From Variovorax beijingensis (GTDB taxonomy: Bacteria > Pseudomonadota > Gammaproteobacteria > Burkholderiales > Burkholderiaceae_C): a DNA stretch of 64,000 bases. The translations under genes and the position numbers were made by a program. The notes under the pieces were generated by a model. That model ran no database searches. It was not told where the DNA came from and worked only from the letters and a program-made list of their open reading frames with translations. Numbering within the stretch: the stretch's first letter is position 1; each line of letters opens with the position of its first letter. Positions 32,230 to 40,529 of the stretch are shown piece after piece. The DNA is taken from NCBI RefSeq assembly GCF_003951285.1, contig NZ_RXFQ01000012.1, positions 1-64,000 of the forward strand, given 5' to 3'.

Positions 32230-33075
32230 TCAGAAGCGAAAGAGATAGCCAACCGAGAGCGAGGTCTGGCTCGATCGGTCGACCAGCGGGCTGTTCTTGA
32301 TTTGCTTGCCCAACCGGGTGGCGCTGAGGTCGACAAACACCGTCTGTTGGCGATCGATTGCGTAGTCGACGCGCAGCCCGATTTCCGTGTTGACTGTCGA
32401 AGCGCCCAGGTATGCAGGTCGTCCGGGGCGGCTCTCTTCGGTGCGCACGCCGTAGTAGTAGTCCACGTATTTCCTATCCAGCCAGTTGGCCGCAATGCGC
32501 GGCGTCAACGTGAAGCTGCCCGCGCGAAAATCGTGCTGCACGCCGAGCCGAAATTGCTGCCCCTTGCTCTTGCCCGAGGCATCGCCCAGCCATTCGGCCG
32601 AGATGTCGGCGATTTCGTTGTGCCAGGTGACGCCGGCGCCGAGCCACACGCTGCCCTTGCGTTCCTGCATGCCCTCCAGGATGGGGGCATCGCTCGGCTC
32701 GTAGCCGCCGAGGCCGTATTTGGCGCGCAGGCCGAAGGACAAGGATGAATTGGAGCCCAGTTCGATCTCCGGGAGCTTGAGCTCCGCCCCTGCACCAAGG
32801 ACTCGCACATAACGGTTTTCATAGTAGATGAGCGGAATGCCCTGGGTCTTTGTGCCCGCGCCGGTATATGGCTGCTGCTTGACCCCGGCTGCCATGCCAA
32901 GGCCCCAGCGAGAGGCATCGGCCGACGGTTGAGGCTGCGGCTCGGTGGCCGCCGGCGTTGGATTGAGGCTGCCGTCCTGCGCCCACGCGGCGGGCGAGGC
33001 AAGGAGCGTTAGCGAGGCACCGAAAAGCAAAGGGCAAAAAGCAAAGAACGTACGAGTCGACGAAGCACGCGGCAT
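32230..33075 (-). CDS. mipA: MipA/OmpV-family outer-membrane protein
   Basis: 281 residues. Signal peptide ends near PAAWAQDG. The MipA/OmpV pattern is WGLGMAAGVKQQPYTGAGTK, IPLIYYENRYVRVLGAGAEL, GLRAKYGLGGYEPSDAPILE, GMQERKGSVWLGAGVTWHN and the C-terminal aromatic strand SVGYLFRF that marks an outer-membrane barrel. MipA scaffolds murein hydrolase and synthase in E. coli; many family members respond to antibiotics or envelope stress. It is first in the operon mipA, regulator, kinase. Confidence 0.88.
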   Translation of the reverse strand: MPRASSTRTFFAFCPLLFGASLTLLASPAAWAQDGSLNPTPAATEPQPQPSADASRWGLGMAAGVKQQPYTGAGTKTQGIPLIYYENRYVRVLGAGAELKLPEIELGSNSSLSFGLRAKYGLGGYEPSDAPILEGMQERKGSVWLGAGVTWHNEIADISAEWLGDASGKSKGQQFRLGVQHDFRAGSFTLTPRIAANWLDRKYVDYYYGVRTEESRPGRPAYLGASTVNTEIGLRVDYAIDRQQTVFVDLSATRLGKQIKNSPLVDRSSQTSLSVGYLFRF

Positions 33076-33175
33076 GGCGGAGCCAATCAGGGTTGTGAGG
33101 AAGCTCCGATCGTCGATGCGCTCGTCTTACCGGACTCTTACCGGCGCCGTCGGCGCGCCGAAGCAAACAGGACCA

Positions 33176-33991
33176 TCATTGGTCAGCGTCGTAGGCATCG
33201 ATGTCGTGAATGAGTTTGGCTTCATACATGCGGTCGAGGTCCTGCTCTTCGTGGCTGAACACGACGCGGCTGCGTTCCGATGTCATGTACGCCATGAGGT
33301 ACATCACCGTCTTGCCCACATCCTTGCTGACGAGGCGTGCAACACATAGCAACGGTGAGCCGACCTCTACATGCAAGCTCGCTGCCACATGAGGTTCTGC
33401 GGCAACCGCAGAAATCTCCTCGGTCACGTACCGAAACCGCACGCCCTGCGACAGCAGCATTTCGGTGATCGAGCGTTTCTCGAGCGTGTCATTCTTGATG
33501 GTGCCTGCGTATTCCGGCATTACCCAGGAGTCGATGAAGAGCAGGGGAACGCCGGATATGGAGCGAAGACGGCTGGCGTACATCACTTGCGCATCATCGG
33601 CCAGTCCCATGGCCGCCGCTACCGAGGGCGGTGGCGAGCACTTCGATACCTCCAGAACAGTGACCTTGGTCTGCTTCGACCGTTTCGCCAGGGATTCGGT
33701 GAACGTGGAGCCGGTGCGGTTCTGAGGCTTGGCAGCCGTCTGCTTGACGAAGGTGCCTCGTCCGAGGCGCTTCTCCAGCCATCCTTCTTCCACCAGGTCC
33801 GCTACCGCGCGCCGCACCGTGATGCGCGAGACGCCGAATGACTGGCAAAGCTGATCCTCGGTGGGTATCGGGTCGCCTTCCCTGTAGGCGCCCCGCCTGA
33901 TCTGTTCCCGAAGGGCCAGGAACAGCTGGCGATGCAAGAGGTCACCGCGTTCTCGGCGAAGGATCACTGACATTGTGTCTTCTCGACTCAT
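33176..33991 (-). CDS. GntR/HutC-family regulator (UTRA domain)
   Basis: 271 residues. N-terminal winged helix: LLHRQLFLALREQIRRGAYR, EGDPIPTEDQLCQSFGVSRI, TVRRAVADLVEEGWLEKRLG, RGTFV. The C-terminal UTRA effector domain has ESLAKRSKQTKVTVLEVSKC, LFIDSWVMPEYAG and LLCVARLVSKDVGKTVMYLM. It is divergent from the porin and the 15-kb catabolic operon, with palindromic sites between, so it is the likely repressor, sensing the substrate or an intermediate. Alternative starts are 33973 and 34042; 33991 fits the family. Confidence 0.85.
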   Translation of the reverse strand: MSREDTMSVILRRERGDLLHRQLFLALREQIRRGAYREGDPIPTEDQLCQSFGVSRITVRRAVADLVEEGWLEKRLGRGTFVKQTAAKPQNRTGSTFTESLAKRSKQTKVTVLEVSKCSPPPSVAAAMGLADDAQVMYASRLRSISGVPLLFIDSWVMPEYAGTIKNDTLEKRSITEMLLSQGVRFRYVTEEISAVAAEPHVAASLHVEVGSPLLCVARLVSKDVGKTVMYLMAYMTSERSRVVFSHEEQDLDRMYEAKLIHDIDAYDADQ

Positions 33992-34069
33992 CTTGTGGCT
34001 GAAGCTTGCATTGTCAGGGAGGTCCGTCGGCAGCCCCCGCATCGAACGACGGGGCGGGTTTTCACTAGC

Positions 34070-34095
34070 ATGTAATTATGACATCATGCTTGCAT
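34070..34095. promoter_or_regulatory. Candidate GntR operators before the porin operon
   Basis: ATGTAATTATGACAT (34070-34084) is a 15-base palindrome with one mismatched pair, and ATGCTTGCAT (34086-34095) has ATGC/GCAT arms. AT-rich TAATTAT and CATAAT stretches here could serve as -10 elements for the divergent genes. Confidence 0.45.
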
Positions 34096-34176
34096 AATGT
34101 CCCTACCGATTTGCAAGCGGCCTCGGCGCCTGACATTCGGCCAACAAATCCAGATTCATCCGCCAGAGGAGACACT

Positions 34177-35265
34177 GTGAAGAATGGAACGATGGGGCGC
34201 CGCATTGCGGTGGCAGGCGGCGCTACGCTCGCGGTGAGCGGTCTTGCTTTTGCGCAGACGAGCAGCGTGCAGATCTATGGGCGGATCTCTGCGGGCATCA
34301 CGCACAAGACCCATCAAACCGGGGCCAAGACCGAGCTGAGCAACTACTTGCTCAACGGGTCCTATCTGGGGTTCCGCGGCGGCGAGGATCTCGGCGGTGG
34401 CCTGAGAGCGATCTTTCGTCTCGAAACCAACATCGACACGGACACCGGCGAGATGGGTTCTCGGGGAAAGTTCTGGCATCGCGAATCGACTGTCGGCCTT
34501 GCCAGCGAGGCGTTCACGCTCACGCTCGGGCGCCAGTTCCACGCCTCCACGGACCGTGTCACCCGGAGCCTGGACGTGTTCAGTGTGAGCGGGGCGAGCC
34601 TGCACGTCACGCCGCTGGCGCTGTACGGGGTCAACAAGTTTGCAGGCAACGACTCGCGCAGCGACGACGTGATCAAGGTCCGGTGGGACGGCCCGGCAGG
34701 AATCACAGCGGCCTTGAGTGCCGCGCCGAACGAAGGCTCCGGCCGGAGCATGGCTTTCGACCTGGCCCAGATCACCAATACATACACCGTTGCCCTTTAC
34801 GGCGTGACTTTCAAGTCGCCGACGCTCGCGGCAACGGGTCTCTATCCGCAACACACCGTTCTTGGTGCAGGCGGACAGCTTCGCCTGGGCAGCAGTGCGC
34901 GCCTCTACCTGAATGCGGCGCGTGCCACGCTCGATGGTTCCGCAAGGGGCAGGCCGGAACAGGCCAACACATTGATCACGCCGGGCTTGCGGTATGACAT
35001 GGCGCCGTTCATCTTCAAGTTCTCGTACACGCTGGACAGCGGCAAGAACATCAACAACGTGGCGGGCCGCGACGGCAAGAAGAAGACCGCGATTGCCGCC
35101 GTCGACTACCAACTCTCCCGGCGCACGGCACTGAGCTTTTCGGTCTTCAGCAACTCCTTCTCGGACGGGTACAGGCTCGACCCCGTCAACATTGCCGGGC
35201 TGACCCGGGATCCATCGCGTTCTTCCACTTCCGGCTATGCGATCGGGGTCCGTCACGACTTCTGA
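34177..35265 (+). CDS. Gram-negative porin (Porin_4 type), first gene of the catabolic operon
   Basis: 362 residues from a GTG preceded by AGAGGAG; ATG 34192 is the alternative. The signal peptide ends at GLAFAQ. Mature start SSVQIYGRISAGITHKTHQT, then LLNGSYLGFRGGEDLGGGLR, AIFRLETNIDTDTGEMG and VGLASEAFTLTLGRQFHAST are typical of burkholderial trimeric porins. It ends in YAIGVRHDF with C-terminal Phe for barrel assembly. It would let the operon's substrate across the outer membrane. The AtuA-like gene follows after 77 bases. Confidence 0.92.
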   Translation: MKNGTMGRRIAVAGGATLAVSGLAFAQTSSVQIYGRISAGITHKTHQTGAKTELSNYLLNGSYLGFRGGEDLGGGLRAIFRLETNIDTDTGEMGSRGKFWHRESTVGLASEAFTLTLGRQFHASTDRVTRSLDVFSVSGASLHVTPLALYGVNKFAGNDSRSDDVIKVRWDGPAGITAALSAAPNEGSGRSMAFDLAQITNTYTVALYGVTFKSPTLAATGLYPQHTVLGAGGQLRLGSSARLYLNAARATLDGSARGRPEQANTLITPGLRYDMAPFIFKFSYTLDSGKNINNVAGRDGKKKTAIAAVDYQLSRRTALSFSVFSNSFSDGYRLDPVNIAGLTRDPSRSSTSGYAIGVRHDF

Positions 35266-35342
35266 GTTCTTCCTTCGGCCCCGGGCGGAGAGAACCGCCC
35301 AGGTCCGCGCGACCTTCCAATCCTCTGAAAAGAAAGACAGTC

Positions 35343-36734
35343 ATGGCCCTGCAAGGCAATGTGAAAGTACTGGTGCCCTGCGGTTCCCTTGGATCGGGGG
35401 TCCGCGAGAGCGAAATCGAATATGGGTTGGCCAAGGGTGCCAACGTGATTGCAACGGACGCCGGCTCCACCGACAGCGGGGCGGCCTATCTTGCGCTGGG
35501 CAAATCCAAAAACAACCGCGGGGCGGTCAAGCGCGACCTGGGCATCCTGCTGCGCGCCCATGCGAAGACGCGCATCCCGATCATCGTCGGCACGGCGGGC
35601 CAGGCGGGCGGCGATCTCAACGTCGACTGGACCCGGGACATTCTTCTGGAGCTTGTCCAGGAGCTGGGCATCTCGCCGAAGATCGCGCTGCTGTACTCCG
35701 AGCAGGAGAGGGCCAGCCTCAAGGCGTTCAACCGGCAAGGCAAGGTGAGGCCATTGCCTCCGCTCGGCCCGTTGGAGGACGCGACCATCGACGCATGCGA
35801 GCACATCGTCGGCCTGATGGGCGTAGAGCCCTTCGTTGCCGCACTGGAAGCGGGCGCAGACGTCGTCATCGGCGGAAGGGCCACTGACACGGCCGTGCTG
35901 GCCAGCTTCGCGATCTGGAAGGGCGCACCCTGGGGGGCTTCGTGGCACGCCGGCAAGATTGCGGAATGCGGCGCGCAATGCTGTCTCAATCCGGCCGACG
36001 GAGCCGGGGTCCTGCTGACCATCGATGAGGGGGGCTTCGAAGTGGAGCCACTGTCAGCAACCAACCGGTGTACGCCGCACAGTGTGTCCAAGCACATGCT
36101 GTACGAAAACAGCGACCCCCACTATTTGCACGAACCTGGCGGAATTCTGGACGTGACTGGCGCAGCCTATACGCAGCTCGGCGAGCGCGCCGTGCGCGTG
36201 GAGGGTGCCAAGTGGGTCGCACAGCCCTACACGATGAAGCTCGAAGGAGCAGCTGCTGGAAACTACCAGACGCTGATGCTCATCGGCATTCAGGATCCCG
36301 ACGTTCTCAACAACGTCAACGCATTCCACGATCGGCTGCTGGACGCGCTCTACGAACGCACCCGCAAGTCGATTCCCGCAGAGGAGTTGGGTGAATTCCA
36401 CATCTCGCTTCGCATGTATGGCTGGAACGCCGTGACCGGCGACGTGCCGGTGAACGTTCCGCCTCCACGGGAGATAGGGGTGCTGCTGGTTGCCACAGCC
36501 AAGACCCAGGAGCTGGCCAATGCAATCGCTCACGCATGCAACCCGTACTTCTTTCACTACCCGGTCGTGATGAACAAGGAGCTGCCCAGCTACGGTTTTG
36601 CCTTCAGCCCCGCAGACGTTCCGCGCGGCCAGGTCTTCGAATTCAAGCTCAACCACGTTGTGGCCGTCGAAGACCCCTTGTCGATGGTTCGCATGGTCTG
36701 GATCGACAAACACGGCAAAGCAATCGCGGCCTGA
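35343..36734 (+). CDS. AtuA-like (DUF1446) enzyme
   Basis: 463 residues. The start VKVLVPCGSLGSGVRESEIE, YGLAKGANVIATDAGSTDSG and the central VGTAGQAGGDLNVDWTRDIL, ADVVIGGRATDTAVLASFAI match the AtuA/DUF1446 family, named from acyclic terpene utilisation, whose exact reaction is unknown. Here it stands with DUF4387 immediately downstream, the usual partner (often fused to it). With hydantoinase-type genes further on, it may act on an acyl or lactam intermediate (inference). It is cytosolic. Confidence 0.85.
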   Translation: MALQGNVKVLVPCGSLGSGVRESEIEYGLAKGANVIATDAGSTDSGAAYLALGKSKNNRGAVKRDLGILLRAHAKTRIPIIVGTAGQAGGDLNVDWTRDILLELVQELGISPKIALLYSEQERASLKAFNRQGKVRPLPPLGPLEDATIDACEHIVGLMGVEPFVAALEAGADVVIGGRATDTAVLASFAIWKGAPWGASWHAGKIAECGAQCCLNPADGAGVLLTIDEGGFEVEPLSATNRCTPHSVSKHMLYENSDPHYLHEPGGILDVTGAAYTQLGERAVRVEGAKWVAQPYTMKLEGAAAGNYQTLMLIGIQDPDVLNNVNAFHDRLLDALYERTRKSIPAEELGEFHISLRMYGWNAVTGDVPVNVPPPREIGVLLVATAKTQELANAIAHACNPYFFHYPVVMNKELPSYGFAFSPADVPRGQVFEFKLNHVVAVEDPLSMVRMVWIDKHGKAIAA

Positions 36735-36757
36735 ACGGAATCAAGAAGGAATCAGTT

Positions 36758-37069
36758 ATGCCCAAGCTGCGTGAAGTCTGTCACCACATCCGCTCCAAGG
36801 TCGCCGGCCCCTTCTGGGTCACGGTCGACCTCTTCTTTGACGGGGAGGAAAAGTACAGGAAGTACCGGGACTGCGAAGAACTTTCCCCCGAGCTGTTCCA
36901 TCGGCTGTACGGCGTGGATCCAAGCCTCGTCAAGCGCATTCCGGTCGATTCCCTTCATGTGCTGAAGATCTCCTTTCCGCGAGCGAGCCCTCAAGGGGGA
37001 ATGGTCGAACGCGACATGCACTCCGGTCAGCAGTACGTGCGATTGCTCGATATCGAACTGAAGAGATGA
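36758..37069 (+). CDS. DUF4387 protein, partner of the AtuA-like enzyme
   Basis: 103 residues: LREVCHHIRSKVAGPFWVTV, DLFFDGEEKYRKYRDCEELS, PELFHRLYGVDPSLVKRIPV, HVLKISFPRASPQGGMVERD, MHSGQQYVRLLDIEL. This matches DUF4387, almost always found next to AtuA-like proteins and in some cases fused to their C-terminus. AAGGA precedes ATG 36758. It overlaps the following binding-protein gene by 4 bases (ATGA). Confidence 0.82.
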   Translation: MPKLREVCHHIRSKVAGPFWVTVDLFFDGEEKYRKYRDCEELSPELFHRLYGVDPSLVKRIPVDSLHVLKISFPRASPQGGMVERDMHSGQQYVRLLDIELKR

Positions 37070-38049
37070 ACCAGCATCGCGCGCTCCAAAGGCGCAAGTT
37101 TGTTGCGGCTGCGCTTGGCAGCGCAGTGCTTGGCTCCGCATGGGGTTCGACCTACCCGGACAAGCCGATCAAGATCGTTCTACCGGTTTCGCCCGGTTCC
37201 GCCATCGATGCGACCGCACGAAGGCTTGCCCCTGTGCTCGAAGGCCCGCTCGGCCAGCCGCTGGTCATCGACAACCGGCCCGGTTCGGCAGGCTTGATTG
37301 CGACCTCCCAGCTGGTTCGCAGTCCCGCTGACGGCTACACGCTTGCCATTGTGGCGTCGACGCATTGCATCACGCCGCATCTCTACAAGGCGAGCTTCCA
37401 CCCTGTGCAGGACGTGCAGCCCGTCGTTGCGCTCACCTCGGGACCGATGATCTTTGTCGTGCATGCGAGCGTGCCCGCGAAGGACATCCAGCAGTTCGTT
37501 TCCTACGCCAGGTCCCGTCCGGAGAAGGAATCCGTGCCGATGGGCAATTCCGGAAACGGCACGCCGCTCCACATCGCCAGCGCGCTGATGTCCTTGAAGG
37601 CAGGGTTCACGGCGCTTCATGTTCCATACAAGGGCATCGGGGCGTTCTCGACGGATCTCGCCGGAGGCCAGGTTCTGGCCGGTTTTCTTCCACTGGTCGC
37701 AGCGGCTGCGCTGATCAAGGCCGGGCAGATACGGGCCCTGGGCATCAGCACGCTCAAGCGGCTGCCGGCATTGCCTGATGTGCCTACCTTGGCAGAGTCA
37801 GGGATTCCCGACTTCGAGGTCGATGGCTGGCTGGCGCTGATAGCGCCGAAGGGAACGCCCTTGGCGATCGTGCAGCGCCTCAATGGCGAATTCAACAACG
37901 CACTTCGCACGCCCGAACTCGAGCGGTTTGTTGCCGACAGCGGCGGCGCCGTCATCGGAGGCACGGCAAAAGACTGCGAAAGCCTGTTTCAGCGCGATTT
38001 CGCCGGATACGGCCGCTTGATCGCCGAGGCCGGCATCAAGGCCGATTGA
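37066..38049 (+). CDS. Bug-family (tripartite tricarboxylate) substrate-binding protein 1
   Basis: 327 residues. N-terminus with a Tat-like RRKFVAAALG and signal helix, cleavage near AWGSTYP. Bug signature: YPDKPIKIVLPVSPGSAIDA, LEGPLGQPLVIDNRPGSAGL, TSQLVRSPADGYTLAIVAST, MGNSGNGTPLHIASALMSL and LHVPYKGIGAFSTDLAGGQV. Bug proteins bind carboxylates or other small acids, usually for TctAB. No TctA or TctB lies here; an MFS carrier and an AbrB-family protein do. Burkholderiales have many such orphan receptors, some acting as sensors. Confidence 0.9.
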   Translation: MNQHRALQRRKFVAAALGSAVLGSAWGSTYPDKPIKIVLPVSPGSAIDATARRLAPVLEGPLGQPLVIDNRPGSAGLIATSQLVRSPADGYTLAIVASTHCITPHLYKASFHPVQDVQPVVALTSGPMIFVVHASVPAKDIQQFVSYARSRPEKESVPMGNSGNGTPLHIASALMSLKAGFTALHVPYKGIGAFSTDLAGGQVLAGFLPLVAAAALIKAGQIRALGISTLKRLPALPDVPTLAESGIPDFEVDGWLALIAPKGTPLAIVQRLNGEFNNALRTPELERFVADSGGAVIGGTAKDCESLFQRDFAGYGRLIAEAGIKAD

Positions 38050-38099
38050 GCTGTGCGACATCCGCATCGACTGGCGCAAGCCCGCTGACGACCCGACCC

Positions 38100-39176
38100 A
38101 TGCCACTCAAGAAAATGTTTCAGTGGGCGCTGCTGATCGGAGGCGCCGGGGCCTGCGTCGCCCTGCTTCGCGCGCTCCATGTTCCCGGTGCGGTGCTGCT
38201 GGGCCCGATGCTGGTCGCCATCGGTTTCGCGCTGAGCGGGGTGGGACTGGAACTGAAGGCTGGCATTTTCCTGCCCGTTCAGGCGGTGCTCGGCTGCATG
38301 GTGGCCTCCGTTGTCAGCTGGGACCTGCTGCAACTCATCGCGGACCACTGGGCAGTGGTGCTGGCCGTCAATGTCTTGAGCGTGGTTGCTGCCGGCGCCG
38401 TCGCCGTGGTGTTCACGCGCAGTGGCTGGCTGCCGGGCCAGTCGGCCATCTGGGGGCTGTCCCCGGGCGCGGCCTCGACCATGATGATGCTGGGCGAACA
38501 GCGAGGCGCCGACCCGCGGGTGATCGCCTTGATGCAGCACCTTCGCATCGTCTGCGTGACACTGACAGCCATTGCAGTCGCGGGTCTTGCCGGTGCAGGC
38601 AGCGGGTCCGACGCTTCCGCTTCGCCGCCGGTGACGGTGTTTCTCTCTGGCGCAGTGTCTGTCGATGTTGCCGCAACCCTTGCGGGACTGATCGCCGCAG
38701 GCGTTGCAGTTGCCATCGCAGCCAAGTGGGGGCAGGCGGCGTTCTGGGTGCCTGTCATCGTGGGCAGCGGGTTGCACGCGGCAGGGCTGGCGGCTGTCCA
38801 GGTTCCGGCCGTTGTTGCGGCTGCCGCCTTTGCGTTCGGCGGCTGCTATGCGGGCCTGCGCTTCAACAGGCAGGTGCTGCTCGACTGCCTTCACCTGATG
38901 CCGGCGATGGTCCTCGGGATTCTTCTGATGATCGGGTCGTGCATCGCGCTGATGTGGCCGATTCTTCGTTCATTCGAGGGCATCGATGTGCTCACGGCCT
39001 TTCTCGCAATCATGCCCGGCGGCATCGATGCAGCCGTGGCTGTGGCTCATGGCATGCACGCCTGTGTGCCGGTGATTCTTGCGGTGCAGGTCATGCGGCT
39101 CATCGTCGTCACGCTCCTGGCGCCTCAGATGGCGCGGCTCGTGTCCAGGTACTGCAAACCTCGCCAACCCGGATGA
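38100..39176 (+). CDS. AbrB-family integral membrane protein
   Basis: 358 residues with about ten membrane helices and the internal duplication of the AbrB/'ammonia monooxygenase-like' family: VALLRALHVPGAVLLGPMLV, VQAVLGCMVASVVSWDLLQL, AIWGLSPGAASTMMMLGEQR then the second-half repeat ending MPGGIDAAVAVAHGMHACVP, VILAVQVMRLIVVTLLAP. The GLSPGAASTMM and MPGGIDA loops are the diagnostic pair. The function is unknown; it is often near Bug receptors, so a transport role is plausible. ATG 38100 is chosen over TTG 38046. Confidence 0.8.
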   Translation: MPLKKMFQWALLIGGAGACVALLRALHVPGAVLLGPMLVAIGFALSGVGLELKAGIFLPVQAVLGCMVASVVSWDLLQLIADHWAVVLAVNVLSVVAAGAVAVVFTRSGWLPGQSAIWGLSPGAASTMMMLGEQRGADPRVIALMQHLRIVCVTLTAIAVAGLAGAGSGSDASASPPVTVFLSGAVSVDVAATLAGLIAAGVAVAIAAKWGQAAFWVPVIVGSGLHAAGLAAVQVPAVVAAAAFAFGGCYAGLRFNRQVLLDCLHLMPAMVLGILLMIGSCIALMWPILRSFEGIDVLTAFLAIMPGGIDAAVAVAHGMHACVPVILAVQVMRLIVVTLLAPQMARLVSRYCKPRQPG

Positions 39177-39264
39177 ACAACGACCAACCGCACCCGAGCG
39201 TGCCTGCCACTGTCTCTTTGCCACTAGCGCGGCCACGACCACGAAGCTGAAAAGGTATCAATAA

Positions 39265-40521
39265 ATGGCCCCACGGAACCCTGAAATCAACCGCTTCAAC
39301 AAGAAGGCTGCGTTCTTCGTTGCGCTGGCGCTGTTCGCGCAGGAGTCGGTCTGGAACTTCTACGACGCGCAAGTTCCCGCCTCGCTCAGGCAGTACATCA
39401 GCAGCGCCGCTGTCATCGGCCTGCTGATGGGGGTGGACAACCTGCTGGGAATCTTCGTGCAGCCCTGGATGGCCCACATGTCGGACCAGCACAAGGCCAA
39501 GGGCGGCAACCGGTTCCGATTCCTGCTCATCGGCGCGCCTGTGGCCGCAGTGCTGTTCGCGCTCATACCGTGGGCGATTTCGTTCGAAATGCTGCTGGTT
39601 TCGATGATCGGCTTCGCATTTGTGGCAAACGGCTTCAAGTCCATTGCGGAGTCGCTCACCGCCGACTACCAGGCGCCGAACCATCGAAGCAAGGGCAACG
39701 CGGTGGCCCGCATCGGCGTGGCGTTGACCATTCTTGCGTCGGCTGCCATCAGCTTCATCGTGGTGGACAAGGACTTGCGCCTGGCGTTCTTCATCCCGGC
39801 GGTGCTCCTGGTGATCGGCATGTACATCGCATGCAAGGGGCTGTCATCGCAAGAGGCCCACGGTGCGGTGGAGGGCGCCGAAGAAGACACCGTGCAGCTC
39901 AACCTGAAGGAGCTGGTCCTGGATGTCTTCACTTCGCCGGACAAGCGCCGGCTGCTTCTGCTGCTGGCCGTGTTTGGCGCCAATGGCACCTGGACGGCGA
40001 TCCGGTCCCAGCTGACGCCCTACCTGATGGAGGTGCTCGAACTGTCGCGGGGCACCGCCGGCTCCATCGGCTTTCCGGCCGGTATCGCGTTTCTGGTGGC
40101 GGCCATACCGGTGGCCGTCATTGCCGATCGAACGAGCCGTGCCGCGGTTTGCATGCTCGGCATGATCGTCGTCGCCCTTGGCTGTGTCGCGGTGTTCTTC
40201 GCGACGAGCACGGTCCAGGTTGCAACGGCCATGGCCCTGATGGCCGTCGGATGGGCCGCCTTTGCCATCAATGCGGTCGCGATTCTCTGGAGCATCGTGC
40301 CCAACCAGAAGTACCTGGGCACCTACACCGGCCTCTACTGGACAGCGGCGGCCATTGGCCAGACGCTGATGCCGGCCTTCCTGGGCCTTCTGGTCGACCT
40401 GACGGCATGGCGCTACATGATGCTGCATGCGGCTGTGCTGTCTTGCCTCTCCGCGCTGCTGATGCTGAAGGTCGTCCGCGGGCCCACTCCCCGGCGGCGC
40501 GAACAGGTGGAGGGAGCCTGA
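39265..40521 (+). CDS. MFS transporter (SLC45/GPH-like)
   Basis: 418 residues, twelve predicted helices. The signature is AQESVWNFYDAQVPASLRQY, SAAVIGLLMGVDNLLGIFVQ, PWMAHMSDQHKAKGGNRFRF, and the second half GLYWTAAAIGQTLMPAFLGL. The conserved WNFYDxQVP and MxxDNLLGIFxQPxxxxxSD pattern places it among uncharacterised MFS proteins near sugar-cation symporters. It probably imports the operon substrate over the inner membrane. The LysR gene follows after 8 bases. Confidence 0.85.
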   Translation: MAPRNPEINRFNKKAAFFVALALFAQESVWNFYDAQVPASLRQYISSAAVIGLLMGVDNLLGIFVQPWMAHMSDQHKAKGGNRFRFLLIGAPVAAVLFALIPWAISFEMLLVSMIGFAFVANGFKSIAESLTADYQAPNHRSKGNAVARIGVALTILASAAISFIVVDKDLRLAFFIPAVLLVIGMYIACKGLSSQEAHGAVEGAEEDTVQLNLKELVLDVFTSPDKRRLLLLLAVFGANGTWTAIRSQLTPYLMEVLELSRGTAGSIGFPAGIAFLVAAIPVAVIADRTSRAAVCMLGMIVVALGCVAVFFATSTVQVATAMALMAVGWAAFAINAVAILWSIVPNQKYLGTYTGLYWTAAAIGQTLMPAFLGLLVDLTAWRYMMLHAAVLSCLSALLMLKVVRGPTPRRREQVEGA

Positions 40522-40529
40522 AGCTTGTC

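Noticed and set aside
34156-35256. 366-codon minus-strand frame opposite the porin
   Set aside because: No domain; the plus strand is a full-length porin with signal peptide and C-terminal Phe.
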